In this document: positions 28,314 to 38,186 of the stretch, one piece after another
Layout of the letters: each line of letters begins with the position of its first letter
How positions within the stretch are numbered: the stretch's first letter is position 1
From: JACCZX01 sp038216465
Lineage (GTDB): Bacteria > Pseudomonadota > Gammaproteobacteria > Burkholderiales > Burkholderiaceae_F
Assembly (NCBI GenBank): GCA_038216465.1
Contig: JBBQQC010000001.1
Coordinates: 434,001 to 498,000 of the forward strand
Direction of reading: 5' to 3'
Length of the DNA stretch: 64,000 nucleotides
Notes under the pieces: model-generated
Databases searched by the model: none
Told to the model about the DNA's origin: nothing
Seen by the model: the letters and a program-made list of their open reading frames with translations, nothing else
Translations under genes and position numbers: made by a program

Positions 28314-29087
28314 ATGTTCCGCGTCACTACTCTAAACGTTAATGGCATTCGCTCGGCGACGCGCAAGGGGCTGACGCAGTGGCTCGAACAGTCGCGGCCC
28401 GACGTTGTTTGCCTGCAGGAGGTCAAAGCCGACGAGTGCGACATCCCCGTTCACAGCCGGCCGCCGGGAATGCGCGCCTGGTACCACTGCGCAAGCAGGC
28501 GTGGCTACGCGGGCACCGCGCTGTATGCGGCGATAGAGCCGCACTCGGTGCAGATGGGTTTCGGGTCGAAGGAGTTCGATGCCGAGGGCCGCTACGTTGA
28601 GGCGCAATTCGGCACGATCAGCGTCGTCTCGGTGTACTTTCCTTCCGGCTCGTCCGGTCCGCACCGGCAGGAGTCGAAGTTTCGATTCCTGGCCAGGTTC
28701 TTGCCGCACTTGAAAAGGCTGGCCGCCAGTGGACGCGAATTTATTCTGTGCGGCGACATCAACATCGCGCACCGTGAGATCGATCTGAAAAACTGGCGCA
28801 GCAATCAGAAACACTCGGGATTTCTTCCGGTCGAACGTACATGGCTGACGCGCGTTTTTGAACGCCACGGCTGGGTCGACGTCTTCCGCACGCTCGATCC
28901 GCGACCCGGTCGCTACACCTGGTGGAGCAACTTCGGGCACGCCTACGCGAACAACGTCGGCTGGCGGATTGACTACCAGATCGCCACGCCGGGCATCGCC
29001 GGGCGCGCGCGCCGCGCAGAGATTTACATGGAGCAGCGCTTCTCGGATCACGCGCCGCTGACAATCGAGTACACGGGTCGCTTGTGA
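28314..29087 (+). CDS. xth: exodeoxyribonuclease III
   Basis: A 257-residue Xth/APE-family nuclease for AP-site and 3'-end processing in base excision repair. Motifs of the endonuclease/exonuclease/phosphatase fold are all there: TLNVNGIRSA, VCLQEVKAD (metal-binding Glu), FILCGDINIAHREIDLKN, YTWWSNFGHAYANNVGWRIDYQIATP and the catalytic SDHAPLTIEY. The ATG at 28314 matches the conserved FRVTTLNVNG start. An AmpG transporter follows 16 bases later. Confidence 0.95.
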   Translation: MFRVTTLNVNGIRSATRKGLTQWLEQSRPDVVCLQEVKADECDIPVHSRPPGMRAWYHCASRRGYAGTALYAAIEPHSVQMGFGSKEFDAEGRYVEAQFGTISVVSVYFPSGSSGPHRQESKFRFLARFLPHLKRLAASGREFILCGDINIAHREIDLKNWRSNQKHSGFLPVERTWLTRVFERHGWVDVFRTLDPRPGRYTWWSNFGHAYANNVGWRIDYQIATPGIAGRARRAEIYMEQRFSDHAPLTIEYTGRL

Positions 29088-29103
29088 ACTTGAAGGCGCC
29101 GCG

Positions 29104-30531
29104 GTGATCGAGCGATCGACAAGCGTGCCGCGCCGCCGCTGGAGCGACACGCTGCGCGTGTACGCCGAACCGGCAACGCTGCGAATGTTCTTCCTTGGCT
29201 TCGCGGCCGGACTGCCGCTGCTATTGGTACTGGGAACCTTGTCGTTTCGATTGCGCGAAGCCGGCATCGATCGCACCACGATCGGTTACTTGAGCTGGGT
29301 CGGGCTCGCCTATGGCTTCAAGTGGGCGTGGGCGCCGCTGGTCGATCGACTGCCGCTACCGTGGCTGTCGCGCGCGCTCGGCCGCCGCCGCAGCTGGCTG
29401 CTCTTCTCGCAGATCGCCATCATCAGCGGGCTGATCGGCATGGCCCTGATGAATCCGCTGCAGGGACTTGCGCCGCTGGTGTGGTTCGCGTTGATCGTCG
29501 CCTTTGCATCGGCGACACAGGATATTGCGCTCGATGCCTACCGGATCGAATCGGCCGCAGTCGAGAAACAGGCCGCGTTGGCGGCGATGTACCAGACGGG
29601 CTACCGGCTGGCGACGATCTGGGCGGGTGCCGGCGTGCTGTGGATCGCAGCGCGTGCAACCGGCGATGCAGGGCCCGGCATTTCGCAGGCAGGAATGCCA
29701 GCCGCGTCCGCCTGGACCACGGCCTACCTGGCGATGGCGGCATCGATGGGGGTTGGCATTCTTGCAGTGCTCTTTGCACCGGAGCCGTCGCTCAGTGCGG
29801 CACGGCATGGCATGGCAGGTGAAGAACTGGCGCTGGCGCAAAGGCTGGTTGCCGAACGCGGCGTTTCGCTACGCGTGGCGCGCGTACTTGCATGGCTGCA
29901 GACGGCCGTGGTTGGACCGTTCGCTGACTTCATCCGGCGCTTTCGCTGGCATGCGCTGCTGCTGCTGGCCTTGATCGCGACGTATCGCATCTCCGATGTC
30001 GTGCTGGGCGTGATGGCTTTTCCTTTTTACGTCGACATGGGCTACTCGAAGGATGAAGTGGCCGCAATTTCGAAGGTGTACGGCGTATTGATGACGCTGG
30101 CGGGGGCGTTTATCGGCGGCGTGCTGGCGCTGCGCTTCGGCGTGATGCGCATCTTGTTCGTGGGTGCCGTGCTGTCGGCGGCGTCCAATCTGCTGTTTGC
30201 GTGGCTCGCGACCCGCGGTCACGACTTGACCGGATTGATCTTCGTGATCTCGGCCGACAACCTGTCGGGCGGCATCGCATCGGCGGCTTTCATCGCGTAC
30301 CTGTCGAGCCTGACGAATATCGCGTACTCGGCGACGCAATATGCTTTGTTCTCGTCGGTGATGTTGCTGCTGCCTAAATTCGTCGCCGGGTTTTCAGGCG
30401 CATTCGTCGATGCGCACGGCTATATCGTGTTCTTTCAGGCGACCGCGTGGCTTGGTGTGCCGGTGCTGCTGCTGGTGTGGCTGGCGGGCCGCGCGCGCAC
30501 GGCTGGCGCTCAGGGCTCGCCGTCCCAGTAG
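29104..30531 (+). CDS. ampG: AmpG-family muropeptide MFS transporter
   Basis: A 475-residue major-facilitator protein with about twelve to fourteen helices, likely importing anhydro-muropeptides released by wall turnover for recycling. AmpG features are the early FFLGFAAGLPLLLVLGTLSFRLREAGIDRTTIGYLSWVGLAYGFKWAWAPLVDRLPLP, then ATQDIALDAYRIE and the late SAAFIAYLSSLTNIAYSATQYALFSSVMLLLPKF. Start is GTG 29104. The 3' end overlaps the convergent cupin gene by 22 bases. Confidence 0.92.
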   Translation: MIERSTSVPRRRWSDTLRVYAEPATLRMFFLGFAAGLPLLLVLGTLSFRLREAGIDRTTIGYLSWVGLAYGFKWAWAPLVDRLPLPWLSRALGRRRSWLLFSQIAIISGLIGMALMNPLQGLAPLVWFALIVAFASATQDIALDAYRIESAAVEKQAALAAMYQTGYRLATIWAGAGVLWIAARATGDAGPGISQAGMPAASAWTTAYLAMAASMGVGILAVLFAPEPSLSAARHGMAGEELALAQRLVAERGVSLRVARVLAWLQTAVVGPFADFIRRFRWHALLLLALIATYRISDVVLGVMAFPFYVDMGYSKDEVAAISKVYGVLMTLAGAFIGGVLALRFGVMRILFVGAVLSAASNLLFAWLATRGHDLTGLIFVISADNLSGGIASAAFIAYLSSLTNIAYSATQYALFSSVMLLLPKFVAGFSGAFVDAHGYIVFFQATAWLGVPVLLLVWLAGRARTAGAQGSPSQ

Positions 30532-31025
30532 TCGAGATCGTTGTCGGGCCGATGCATGCGGCCTTTTCCGAGCAGCGGACCGTTGACCGGCGTGAACGCC
30601 AGATACTTGCCCGAGTCGGGATACTCGCAGACTTCCGGGAACTCCTGCGTGCTGATCGACAAGTACTTCAGCGGCGCCTTCGACGTATTGAGCAGCTGAT
30701 GCGGATATTCGGGCCCGGCCGGAATGTCGATCACGTCGCCCGCGCCTACCGCAATCAGCTCACCCGCAACCCGCAAAGTTCCAGCGCCTTCGAGAATCAC
30801 GAACATCTCTTCCTGCGCATAGTGAAAGTGATACGGGCAACCCGCTTTTCCGGGTGGCAGGACGTCGACGCTTGCGCCCAGCTTCTTGGCAACCGTGCCG
30901 GCGACGCGCCGGCCGATCACGCTTGCCGATCTGCCGCTTTCGTACAGCGGCGAATGCGCTTTGTCGACGCGCCATTGAACCGCGTCGATATTGCGAATCA
31001 ACCGGTCGCGCAGCGAGTCGCTCAT
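30510..31025 (-). CDS. cupin-domain protein
   Basis: A 171-residue cytoplasmic protein with one cupin barrel: the metal-binding motif 1 (YHFHYAQEEMFVILEGAGTLRV) and a motif 2 region (GDVIDIPAGPEYPHQLLNTS). Histidines at the usual metal positions are conserved. The family covers isomerases, dioxygenases and small-molecule-binding proteins, so no reaction can be given. It overlaps the DUF3617 gene start region by four bases (ATGA). Confidence 0.82.
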   Translation of the reverse strand: MSDSLRDRLIRNIDAVQWRVDKAHSPLYESGRSASVIGRRVAGTVAKKLGASVDVLPPGKAGCPYHFHYAQEEMFVILEGAGTLRVAGELIAVGAGDVIDIPAGPEYPHQLLNTSKAPLKYLSISTQEFPEVCEYPDSGKYLAFTPVNGPLLGKGRMHRPDNDLDYWDGEP

Positions 31026-31525
31026 TTCTTCTGCGCCGCCCTGGCTGGGTGATCGTTAACGTTGAACTTCACTCCGTTCAACATCTGCACGTCGCCCGGC
31101 TTCATGCCGGCCCGGCACGCTCCGGTCCATTGCGCAGTGACCTTCGTGACGCCGGCGCGCGTGCCCGCTACCGGTGGATCAAACGTCGTGGTCGATTCGA
31201 ATGTATAGCTTGATTTCGGGTCACCGACGAACACGCCGTGCATCTTCGACGTAGTCGTTGCGAGCTTGCATGTCGCATCCAAAACGACGCGGCCGCCCTC
31301 GCGTTTGCTCTGGCTTTTGCACGCTTGTTTCGACTTGTCGGCCATACCGGCCATCATATCGTCGCTCTTCTCGTCGACGCACTGCTGCATCGTCAACGGA
31401 ACCGACGTGCCGGGCGTGATGATCGACATCGACCACAGGCCGGACTTGCGGTGCGGCAGGTCGTCCGCAAGCGCTGGGGCGACCGCACCCATCAGACTTG
31501 TCCACACTGCAAGTGAGCGAAACAT
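31022..31525 (-). CDS. DUF3617 family periplasmic protein
   Basis: A 167-residue secreted protein (signal to about residue 20, APALADD) matching DUF3617: RKSGLWSMSIITPGTSVPLTMQQCVDEKSDD, cysteine-containing CKSQSKREGGRVVLDATCKLATTTSKMHGVF, and a C-terminal TAQWTGACRAGMKPGDVQMLNG. The four cysteines probably form disulfides. Function is unknown. The start has a ribosome site (GGAGG) 7 bases upstream. Confidence 0.85.
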   Translation of the reverse strand: MFRSLAVWTSLMGAVAPALADDLPHRKSGLWSMSIITPGTSVPLTMQQCVDEKSDDMMAGMADKSKQACKSQSKREGGRVVLDATCKLATTTSKMHGVFVGDPKSSYTFESTTTFDPPVAGTRAGVTKVTAQWTGACRAGMKPGDVQMLNGVKFNVNDHPARAAQKK

Positions 31526-31543
31526 CGAAACCTCCTGCGGTAA

Positions 31544-32140
31544 CTAGCGTGTTTCGAAGCGATAAACCGCGAGTGCGGCGCGCCAGCCGGGCAATACCTT
31601 CACGCTCGAGCCATCGGCGAACACAGCGCGCCCGGTGATATTCAATCCCAGCTTCGCGGCTAGAGCCTCAAAATCCTTCAACGTGCACAGATGAATATTA
31701 GGCGTGTCATACCACTGGTAAGGAATATGTCGCGTGACCGGCATGCGTCCCGCCAGCAGCGACACGGCATGTTTCCAGTGGCCGAAATTGGGAAAGCTGA
31801 CAACGCCCTGCCGCGCGACCCGCGCCATCTCGCGCAAAATGCCATCGGCGTTGTGCATCGCCTGCAGCGTCTGCGACAGCACCACGGTGTCGAACATTGC
31901 ATCGGCAAACATGCGCAGCCCGGCATCCAGGTTGGCCTGGATGACGTTGATACCGGAGCGCACGCAGTCGGCCACCTGCTCGTCGCTGATCTCCACGCCG
32001 TAGCCGCGGCACTGCTTGCGCTCGCGCAAGTGCGCGAGCAGCGTGCCGTCGCCGCAGCCGAGATCCAGCACGCGGCTCTCCGGCCGCACCCAATCAGCGA
32101 TCTGCTGCAAATCGATCCGCAGCAAGTCTGCAGGCTTCAC
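31544..32140 (-). CDS. metW: methionine biosynthesis protein MetW
   Basis: A 198-residue SAM-methyltransferase-fold protein ([17 protein letters not shown] motif I) that accompanies MetX in proteobacteria and is needed for the homoserine acyltransferase step in some of them. The family block [42 protein letters not shown] and [23 protein letters not shown] is intact. Its start overlaps the metX stop (ATGA), so the two are co-translated. Confidence 0.95.
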   Translation of the reverse strand: MKPADLLRIDLQQIADWVRPESRVLDLGCGDGTLLAHLRERKQCRGYGVEISDEQVADCVRSGINVIQANLDAGLRMFADAMFDTVVLSQTLQAMHNADGILREMARVARQGVVSFPNFGHWKHAVSLLAGRMPVTRHIPYQWYDTPNIHLCTLKDFEALAAKLGLNITGRAVFADGSSVKVLPGWRAALAVYRFETR

Positions 32141-33279
32141 GCCATCACCTCGCGCGCGATACTTTCGAAATACGCCCGCACCACGCGGTGATACCTGAAA
32201 TCGTCGAGCAGGAACGCGTCGTGACCGTGCGGTGCATCGATCTCGGCGTAAGCGACATCGCGCCCGTTGTCGATCAGCGCTTCGATGATCTCGTGCGAGC
32301 GCGCGGGCGGGAAGCGCCAGTCGGTGGTAAAGGCGGCGAGCAGAAATTTCGCGCGCGCAGGCGCGAGCGCCGCGACCAGATCGCCACCGGTTGCCATCGC
32401 GGGATCGAAGTAATCGAGCGCGCGCGTGATCAACAGGTACGTGTTGGCGTCGAAATACTCGGAAAACTTGTCGCCCTGGTGTCTCAGGTAGCGCTCGACT
32501 TCGAATTCGATTTCGTAATGGAACTGATAGCCGGCTTCGCGCATCGCGCGCCCGAATTTTTCGGCCATGTCTTCACCCGACAAGTAGGTGATGTGGCCGA
32601 TCATTCGCGCCACGCGCAAACCGCGCTTCGGAACCGTCGCATGCGCGTAGTAGTCGCCGCCGTGAAAATCGGGATCCGAGCGAATCGCGGTGCGCGCGAC
32701 CTCGTTGAAGGCAATGTTCTGCGCCGACAGTTTCGGCGCCGACGCGATCGCGACACAATGCGCGATCCGATTCGGATATTGAATCGTCCACGACAACGCT
32801 TGCATGCCGCCGAGCGAGCCGCCCATGACCGCCGCCCAGCGCTCGATGCCCAGCGCGTCAGCCAGCCGCGCCTGCGCATTGACCCAATCCTCGACCGTGA
32901 CCACGGGGAAGCTCGCGCCGTACGGCCGCCCCGACGCGGGATCGATCGACATCGGCCCGGTCGACCCAAAGCACGAGCCGATGTTGTTGACGCCAACCAC
33001 GAAAAAAATGTTCGTATCGACCGGCTTGCCCGGCCCGACCATGTTGTCCCACCAACCGGCTGAACCCGTATCGTCGGCATAAACACCGGCGACGTGGTGC
33101 GACGCGTTGAGCGCATGACAGATCAACACCCCATTAGTGCGGGCCGCATTCAGCCGCCCGTAGGTTTCGATCATCAGCGCGTAGCCGTCCAGCGCCGCGC
33201 CGCTCGATAATTTCAGCGGCGAGTCAAATCGAAGCAGCTGCGGCGCGACGACGCCGACCGAACTCGGCTCAGTGTTCAT
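32137..33279 (-). CDS. metX: homoserine O-acyltransferase MetX
   Basis: A 380-residue alpha/beta-hydrolase-fold enzyme that acylates homoserine at the first committed step of methionine synthesis. The oxyanion region [12 protein letters not shown], nucleophile [15 protein letters not shown], acid in [12 protein letters not shown] and final histidine in [11 protein letters not shown] are all present. Whether it uses succinyl- or acetyl-CoA cannot be read safely from the sequence; betaproteobacterial MetX is often the succinyl type. The ATG at 33279 fits the family start ([11 protein letters not shown]). Confidence 0.95.
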   Translation of the reverse strand: MNTEPSSVGVVAPQLLRFDSPLKLSSGAALDGYALMIETYGRLNAARTNGVLICHALNASHHVAGVYADDTGSAGWWDNMVGPGKPVDTNIFFVVGVNNIGSCFGSTGPMSIDPASGRPYGASFPVVTVEDWVNAQARLADALGIERWAAVMGGSLGGMQALSWTIQYPNRIAHCVAIASAPKLSAQNIAFNEVARTAIRSDPDFHGGDYYAHATVPKRGLRVARMIGHITYLSGEDMAEKFGRAMREAGYQFHYEIEFEVERYLRHQGDKFSEYFDANTYLLITRALDYFDPAMATGGDLVAALAPARAKFLLAAFTTDWRFPPARSHEIIEALIDNGRDVAYAEIDAPHGHDAFLLDDFRYHRVVRAYFESIAREVMA

Positions 33280-33345
33280 AGCGGACGGAGTTTGCCTGAT
33301 GCGGGCAGTGTCAAACTTCGATTCTTCTCGCGTTGAAGGAGCGTC

Positions 33346-33948
33346 ATGAGCTACGTTGTTTACGGAATGGCATCGTCGGGCAACTGCCACAAGATCAGGA
33401 TGGCGCTCGAACACCTGCGCCTGCCCTATCAATGGCGCGAAACCGATACGCGAAAAGGCGAGACGCGGACGCCGTCGTTTCTCGCGATGAACCCAAACGG
33501 ACAGGTGCCCGTACTAGCGGTCGACCCGCAAACGTTCCTGGTCGAATCGAACGCGATCCTTTGGTACCTGGGTGAGGGAACGTCGCTGGTTCCCGAGGAC
33601 AGATTCCAGCGCGCGCGTGTGTTGCAGTGGATGTTCTTCGAGCAATACAGCCATGAACCTGCGATTGCAGTCGCGCGCTACCTTCGCATGTTTCTGAAAA
33701 GGGACGACGATCCACGCCTACCCGATTTGCAGAAGCGCGGGTACGCGGCGCTTGGCGTGATGGATCGCCACCTTACTCAGAGAGAATATTTCGCCGGCGA
33801 CTCGCTGTCGATCGCCGACCTGGTGCTGTATGCGTACACGCACAAGGCCGACGAAGGCGGATTCGATATTGCACCGTATCCGGCCGTCGTCGCATGGCTC
33901 GACCGCGTCGCCGCCGCACCCGGCGTATCGACGATGCCGTCACCGTAG
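33346..33948 (+). CDS. glutathione S-transferase family protein
   Basis: A 200-residue GST with the thioredoxin-like N-terminal domain ([57 protein letters not shown]) and an all-helical C-terminal domain ([14 protein letters not shown] with the N-capping box). The Ser/Asn-Cys near residue 11-13 would sit at the glutathione site, as in beta/nu-class enzymes. Substrate unknown. It is divergent from metX with a GGAG ribosome site. Confidence 0.9.
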   Translation: MSYVVYGMASSGNCHKIRMALEHLRLPYQWRETDTRKGETRTPSFLAMNPNGQVPVLAVDPQTFLVESNAILWYLGEGTSLVPEDRFQRARVLQWMFFEQYSHEPAIAVARYLRMFLKRDDDPRLPDLQKRGYAALGVMDRHLTQREYFAGDSLSIADLVLYAYTHKADEGGFDIAPYPAVVAWLDRVAAAPGVSTMPSP

Positions 33949-33958
33949 CCGGAGTGGG

Positions 33959-34522
33959 ATGAGCTTGCTGCTGCAACAGCTGCGCACGCTGGCACGTGGC
34001 AATCGGCTGGCGAATCACCGGCTGCACGGCGCCTGCATCCGGCTGACAGCAGAAGAGTTCAAGGCGCCGCGCGTCGGGTTCTTTCCGAGCCTGAGGGCCA
34101 CGCTGAATCACATCCTGATCGTCGATTGGTACTACATAGCTGCGTTGTACCGCGAACCCAACATGCGGCGCGCATTTACAACCGAGACACCCTGTGACTC
34201 GATGCAAGAGCTCGCCGCAGCGCAAGTGCTGTCGGATCAACGGCTGATCGACTGGTGCGACGCCGCCGACGACGCCGCACTGCAAGTCGAGATACCGATG
34301 GAGCGCGACGGGTTTATCCAGCGCGACCGCGCGCGCCATGTGCTGATGCACCTGTTGACGCATCAGATTCACCATCGCGGACAGGCGCACGCGATGCTCT
34401 CGGGCACTGCGATCAAGCCGCCGCAGCTCGACGAGTTCGTGATGCCGAGCGAGACACACTTTCGCGTCGACGATCTCGCCGCGCTAGGCTGGACCGAAGC
34501 GGAGCTGTTTGGCGATCCTTGA
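33959..34522 (+). CDS. DinB family protein
   Basis: A 187-residue four-helix-bundle protein. The three metal-binding histidines of the DinB/YfiT fold are apparent: one in TLNHILIVDWYY and two in LLTHQIHHRGQAHAML. Some relatives are bacillithiol or mycothiol S-transferases, others have no known activity. It begins 10 bases after the GST gene, so both may act on thiols (inference). The stop lies 66 bases before the carboxylase gene. Confidence 0.88.
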   Translation: MSLLLQQLRTLARGNRLANHRLHGACIRLTAEEFKAPRVGFFPSLRATLNHILIVDWYYIAALYREPNMRRAFTTETPCDSMQELAAAQVLSDQRLIDWCDAADDAALQVEIPMERDGFIQRDRARHVLMHLLTHQIHHRGQAHAMLSGTAIKPPQLDEFVMPSETHFRVDDLAALGWTEAELFGDP

Positions 34523-34588
34523 TCGGTGCCCGGGCCGAGGTCGACCTCTTTCCCTCTACTATTCGGCTGCTCCCTGTTCACCGATCGC

Positions 34589-36196
34589 ATGCCATTACTT
34601 CAGACCCGACTTGATTCGCGCAGCGCCGAGTTTCAGTCGAACGCGCAGGCGATGCGCACGCAGGTGGCGGACCTGAAGGACAAGGTCACGGTGATCGCGG
34701 GCGGCGGCGGCCAGCAGGCGCGCAGCAAACACATCGCGCGCGGCAAGCTGCTGCCGCGCGATCGGGTTCAGATGCTGCTTGACCCTGGCACCCCGTTTCT
34801 CGAGCTATCGCAGCTCGCCGCCTACGGCATGTACGGTGACGCGGCGCCGTCGGCCGGCATCATCACTGGCGTCGGGAAGGTCTCAGGTCGCGAGTGCGTC
34901 ATCGTCTGCAACGACGCGACGGTGAAGGGTGGCACCTACTATCCGATGACCGTCAAAAAACACTTGCGCGCGCAGGAGATTGCTCGCGAAAACAGGCTGG
35001 CCTGTATCTACCTGGTCGACTCGGGCGGCGCCAATCTGCCGAGTCAGGACGAAGTGTTTCCCGATCGCGAGCACTTCGGCCGCATCTTTTTCAACCAGGC
35101 GACGCTGTCGGCAGCCGGCATTCCGCAGATTGCCGTGGTGATGGGCTCGTGTACCGCCGGCGGCGCCTACGTGCCGGCGATGAGCGACGAGTCGATCATT
35201 GTTGCGAATCAGGGCACCATCTTTCTCGGTGGACCGCCGCTGGTGAAGGCTGCGATTGGCGAAATCGTCAGTGCCGAGGAGCTGGGCGGCGGCGACGTCC
35301 ACACGCGGCTGTCGGGGGTTGCGGATCATCTCGCCGCCAACGATGCGCACGCACTCGCGCTCGCACGGCGCATCGTGGCGACGACGAACTACATCAAGCC
35401 GGCAGCGCAGGAAGTGCGCCCGGTACGCCCGCCGAAGCTGGAACCCGCTGACCTGTACGGCGTGATTCCGACCGATACGCGCCGGCCGTACGACGTGCGC
35501 GAGGTAATCGCACGCCTCGTGGATGCCTCGGAGTTCGACGAGTGGAAGGCGCGTTATGCGACGACACTGATCACCGGCTTTGCGTGGATCGAGGGAATGC
35601 CGGTCGGCATCATCGCCAACAACGGCATCCTGTTTTCCGAAAGCGCGCAAAAGGCAGCTCACTTCATCGAGCTGTGCTGTCAGCGCAAGGTGCCGCTGGT
35701 GTTTTTGCAGAACATTTCCGGCTTCATGGTCGGGCGCAAGTATGAGAACGAAGGCATCGCACGGCACGGCGCCAAAATGGTCACCGCGGTGGCCTGCGCG
35801 CAGGTGCCGAAGTTCACCGTGATAATCGGCGGCAGCTTCGGCGCCGGCAACTACGGCATGTGCGGACGCGCGTATTCACCGCGGTTTCTCTGGACGTGGC
35901 CGAACGCGAGAATCAACGTCATGGGCGGCGAACAGGCTGCCTCCGTGCTGGCGACTGTCAAGCGCGACGGCATCGAAGCGCGCGGCGGCGCGTGGACCGC
36001 CGACGAAGAGGCTGCATTCAAGGCGCCGATCCTCGAACAATTCGAGCATCAGGGCCATCCTTATTACGCCAGCGCGCGGCTGTGGGACGACGGGGTGATC
36101 GATCCGCTCGATACGCGCATGTGCCTCGCTCTCGGCTTGTCCGCAGCGTTGAATGCGCCGATTCCGGAGACGAAGTTCGGCGTGTTTCGGATGTAA
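34589..36196 (+). CDS. liuB: methylcrotonyl-CoA carboxylase beta subunit (carboxyltransferase)
   Basis: A 535-residue biotin-dependent carboxyltransferase, the exact size usual for methylcrotonyl-CoA carboxylase beta, which carboxylates 3-methylcrotonyl-CoA in leucine breakdown. Crotonase-like core motifs are [43 protein letters not shown] and [25 protein letters not shown]. Geranyl-CoA carboxylase is a close alternative, but the nearby methylglutaconyl-CoA hydratase and HMG-CoA lyase favour leucine. Start ATG 34589 (PLLQTRLD) fits the family; ATG 34526 does not. Confidence 0.93.
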   Translation: MPLLQTRLDSRSAEFQSNAQAMRTQVADLKDKVTVIAGGGGQQARSKHIARGKLLPRDRVQMLLDPGTPFLELSQLAAYGMYGDAAPSAGIITGVGKVSGRECVIVCNDATVKGGTYYPMTVKKHLRAQEIARENRLACIYLVDSGGANLPSQDEVFPDREHFGRIFFNQATLSAAGIPQIAVVMGSCTAGGAYVPAMSDESIIVANQGTIFLGGPPLVKAAIGEIVSAEELGGGDVHTRLSGVADHLAANDAHALALARRIVATTNYIKPAAQEVRPVRPPKLEPADLYGVIPTDTRRPYDVREVIARLVDASEFDEWKARYATTLITGFAWIEGMPVGIIANNGILFSESAQKAAHFIELCCQRKVPLVFLQNISGFMVGRKYENEGIARHGAKMVTAVACAQVPKFTVIIGGSFGAGNYGMCGRAYSPRFLWTWPNARINVMGGEQAASVLATVKRDGIEARGGAWTADEEAAFKAPILEQFEHQGHPYYASARLWDDGVIDPLDTRMCLALGLSAALNAPIPETKFGVFRM

Positions 36197-36217
36197 GCGC
36201 GCGATCGAGACAACGCA

Positions 36218-37372
36218 ATGAGCTGCAACGCACACACGCGTCCCGAGCACGAAGATCTGCGACGCCAGGTCGCGCGTTTTATCGCCAGCGAAGTCGAGCC
36301 GCACGCTCTCGAGTGGGATGAAGCCGGGTCGACGCCACGCGCCGTGTTGCGAAAAATGGGCCAACTCGGATGGCTCGGCCTGATGTTCTCGCCCGATTAC
36401 GGCGGCGCCGGCGCCGACATGACGACCAACGTCGTGTTCGAAGAAGCGCTGTCGCGCTCGACGTCGGGGGGATTCGTCATCACCGTGCTTGTCCACACCG
36501 ACATGGCGAGCCCACATCTGGCGTACGGCGGCAGCGCCGAACAGAAAGCGCGCTGGCTGCCGAAAATCATCGCCGGTGAGTTGATCACAGCGGTCGCGGT
36601 CACCGAGCCCGATGCCGGCTCGGACGTGGCGGCGATTCGCACGCACGCCCGGCGCGATGGCGACAGCTGGGTCATCAACGGCAGCAAGATGTTCGTCACG
36701 AACGGTGTGCATGCCGACCTGGTGTTTGTCGCCGCTCGCACCGATGCGGACGCCAAAGGCCCGCGTGGCCTGTCGATTTTCGCGGTCGAAAAGGGCACGC
36801 CCGGGTTCAGTGTCGGCCGCGCGCTAAAAAAAAGTGGCTGGCTCGCATCCGACACCGCCGAGCTGGTATTTGAAAATTGCCGCGTTCCAGCGAATCAACT
36901 GATCGGCGAGGAAAACGCCGGCTTCTACGCGATCATGCGCAACTTTCAGACCGAACGGATCGCTCTCAGCACGATGGCGGTTGGTCATTGTGTGAGCGCG
37001 CTTGACCTGGCGTATCGCTATGTCAACGACCGCAAGGCGTTTGGCGCCGCGCTTTGGAGCAAGCAGACGGTGCGGCAGCGATTGGCGATGCTCGCTGCAA
37101 AAACGGAAGCCGCCCGCCAGTTGCTGTATCACTGCGCATGGCTGGTCGACCAGCAGCACGACGCCGTGCGCGAAGTCTCGATGCTGAAGGCACTGAGCGG
37201 CGAGCTTGTCAACGAAGTGACGTACACGTGTCAGCAATTCCACGGAGGCATGGGTTACATGCGTGAAAGCGCGATCGAGCGACTGGTGCGGGACGCGCGC
37301 GTGCTCGCGATCGGCGGCGGCGCCACCGAGGTGATGCTGGAAGAAGTCGCCAAGCGATGGCAGGCCGCCTGA
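36218..37372 (+). CDS. acyl-CoA dehydrogenase, LCAD/IVD-like active site
   Basis: A 384-residue FAD flavoprotein oxidising acyl-CoA at C2-C3. Family signatures are AVTEPDAGSDVAAIRT (FAD/substrate) and QQFHGGMGYMRESAIERLVRDARVLAIGGGATEVM. The glutamate that acts as base in MCAD/SCAD (in YEGT) is replaced by glycine (IGGGATE), while FQTERIAL offers a Glu at the alternative position used by isovaleryl-CoA and long-chain dehydrogenases. It may supply isovaleryl- or another branched-chain acyl-CoA oxidation for the liu cluster, but it is not a textbook isovaleryl-CoA dehydrogenase. Confidence 0.88.
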   Translation: MSCNAHTRPEHEDLRRQVARFIASEVEPHALEWDEAGSTPRAVLRKMGQLGWLGLMFSPDYGGAGADMTTNVVFEEALSRSTSGGFVITVLVHTDMASPHLAYGGSAEQKARWLPKIIAGELITAVAVTEPDAGSDVAAIRTHARRDGDSWVINGSKMFVTNGVHADLVFVAARTDADAKGPRGLSIFAVEKGTPGFSVGRALKKSGWLASDTAELVFENCRVPANQLIGEENAGFYAIMRNFQTERIALSTMAVGHCVSALDLAYRYVNDRKAFGAALWSKQTVRQRLAMLAAKTEAARQLLYHCAWLVDQQHDAVREVSMLKALSGELVNEVTYTCQQFHGGMGYMRESAIERLVRDARVLAIGGGATEVMLEEVAKRWQAA

Positions 37373-38184
37373 AGCTGATGCGCACGACGGTTGCCGCGGC
37401 GTTTGCTGTCTGCTGCGGTGTGGTGCAGTCATTCGAGTCGGTGATCATCGACGGTGCTCCGCCGTTGCAAGTGAAATGGCAGCCCGCGCAGATGACCGGC
37501 GCGCGACCCGCGATCATCGCGCTGCACGGGTGTTCTGGCCTGTACAACAGCCGCGGCCGGTTCGACGATCGATACGTCTTCTACGCGCAACACTGGAATG
37601 CCAGCGGATGGCACGTCGTCGCGCCCGACAGCTTCGGCTCGCGACACCAAGGCGCGATCTGTGCGCAAGACGCCGAGCACCGCACCATCAAGCTGGTGCA
37701 TCGTCGCGATGACCTGCTGCGCACCGCGAAATGGCTGATGGCGCGCGACGACGTCGATGCGGGGAAGATCGCCGTCGTTGGCTGGTCGCATGGCGCGATG
37801 ACGGCGCTCGAAGCGCTCGACCGATCGTGGTGGGCATCGCACACACCGGCCGCGATAGTGACTTATTACCCCGGCTGCACGGTCTGGAAAAAACGCCCTG
37901 CGATACGCATCGCCGCGCCGCTGTTGATGCTGCTGGGCGAAGCCGATGACTGGACGCCGGCGGCGCCGTGCAAAGAGTTCGCGCAGCGTTTCGAACCCAG
38001 TACCGTCACCGTACGAGCGTACGACGACAGCCATCACGGGTTCGACAGCCGATCACCGGTCCGCTTTCGTGCCGATGTTCCATCAGGCGTCGATAAGCGC
38101 GGCGTACACGTCGGCGGCAACCCTGCGGCGCGCGCCGCGTCGCTCGCTGAGCTCGATCGATTTCTGGCCCTGTACCTGCAATAA
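37357..38184 (+). CDS. dienelactone hydrolase family protein, exported
   Basis: A 275-residue alpha/beta hydrolase with a signal-like N-terminus (MRTTVAAAFAVCCGVVQS from Met8). The fold is seen in IIALHGCSGLYNSRGRFDDRY, nucleophile VVGWSHGAMTALEAL (serine inside GWSHG), acid in LLGEADDWTPAAPC and histidine in DDSHHGFDS. It resembles dienelactone-hydrolase-type proteins with a Ser rather than Cys nucleophile. The ATG at 37357 overlaps the preceding gene by 16 bases; ATG 37378 is equally possible. The substrate is unknown. Confidence 0.82.
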   Translation: MAGRLKLMRTTVAAAFAVCCGVVQSFESVIIDGAPPLQVKWQPAQMTGARPAIIALHGCSGLYNSRGRFDDRYVFYAQHWNASGWHVVAPDSFGSRHQGAICAQDAEHRTIKLVHRRDDLLRTAKWLMARDDVDAGKIAVVGWSHGAMTALEALDRSWWASHTPAAIVTYYPGCTVWKKRPAIRIAAPLLMLLGEADDWTPAAPCKEFAQRFEPSTVTVRAYDDSHHGFDSRSPVRFRADVPSGVDKRGVHVGGNPAARAASLAELDRFLALYLQ

Positions 38185-38186
38185 GA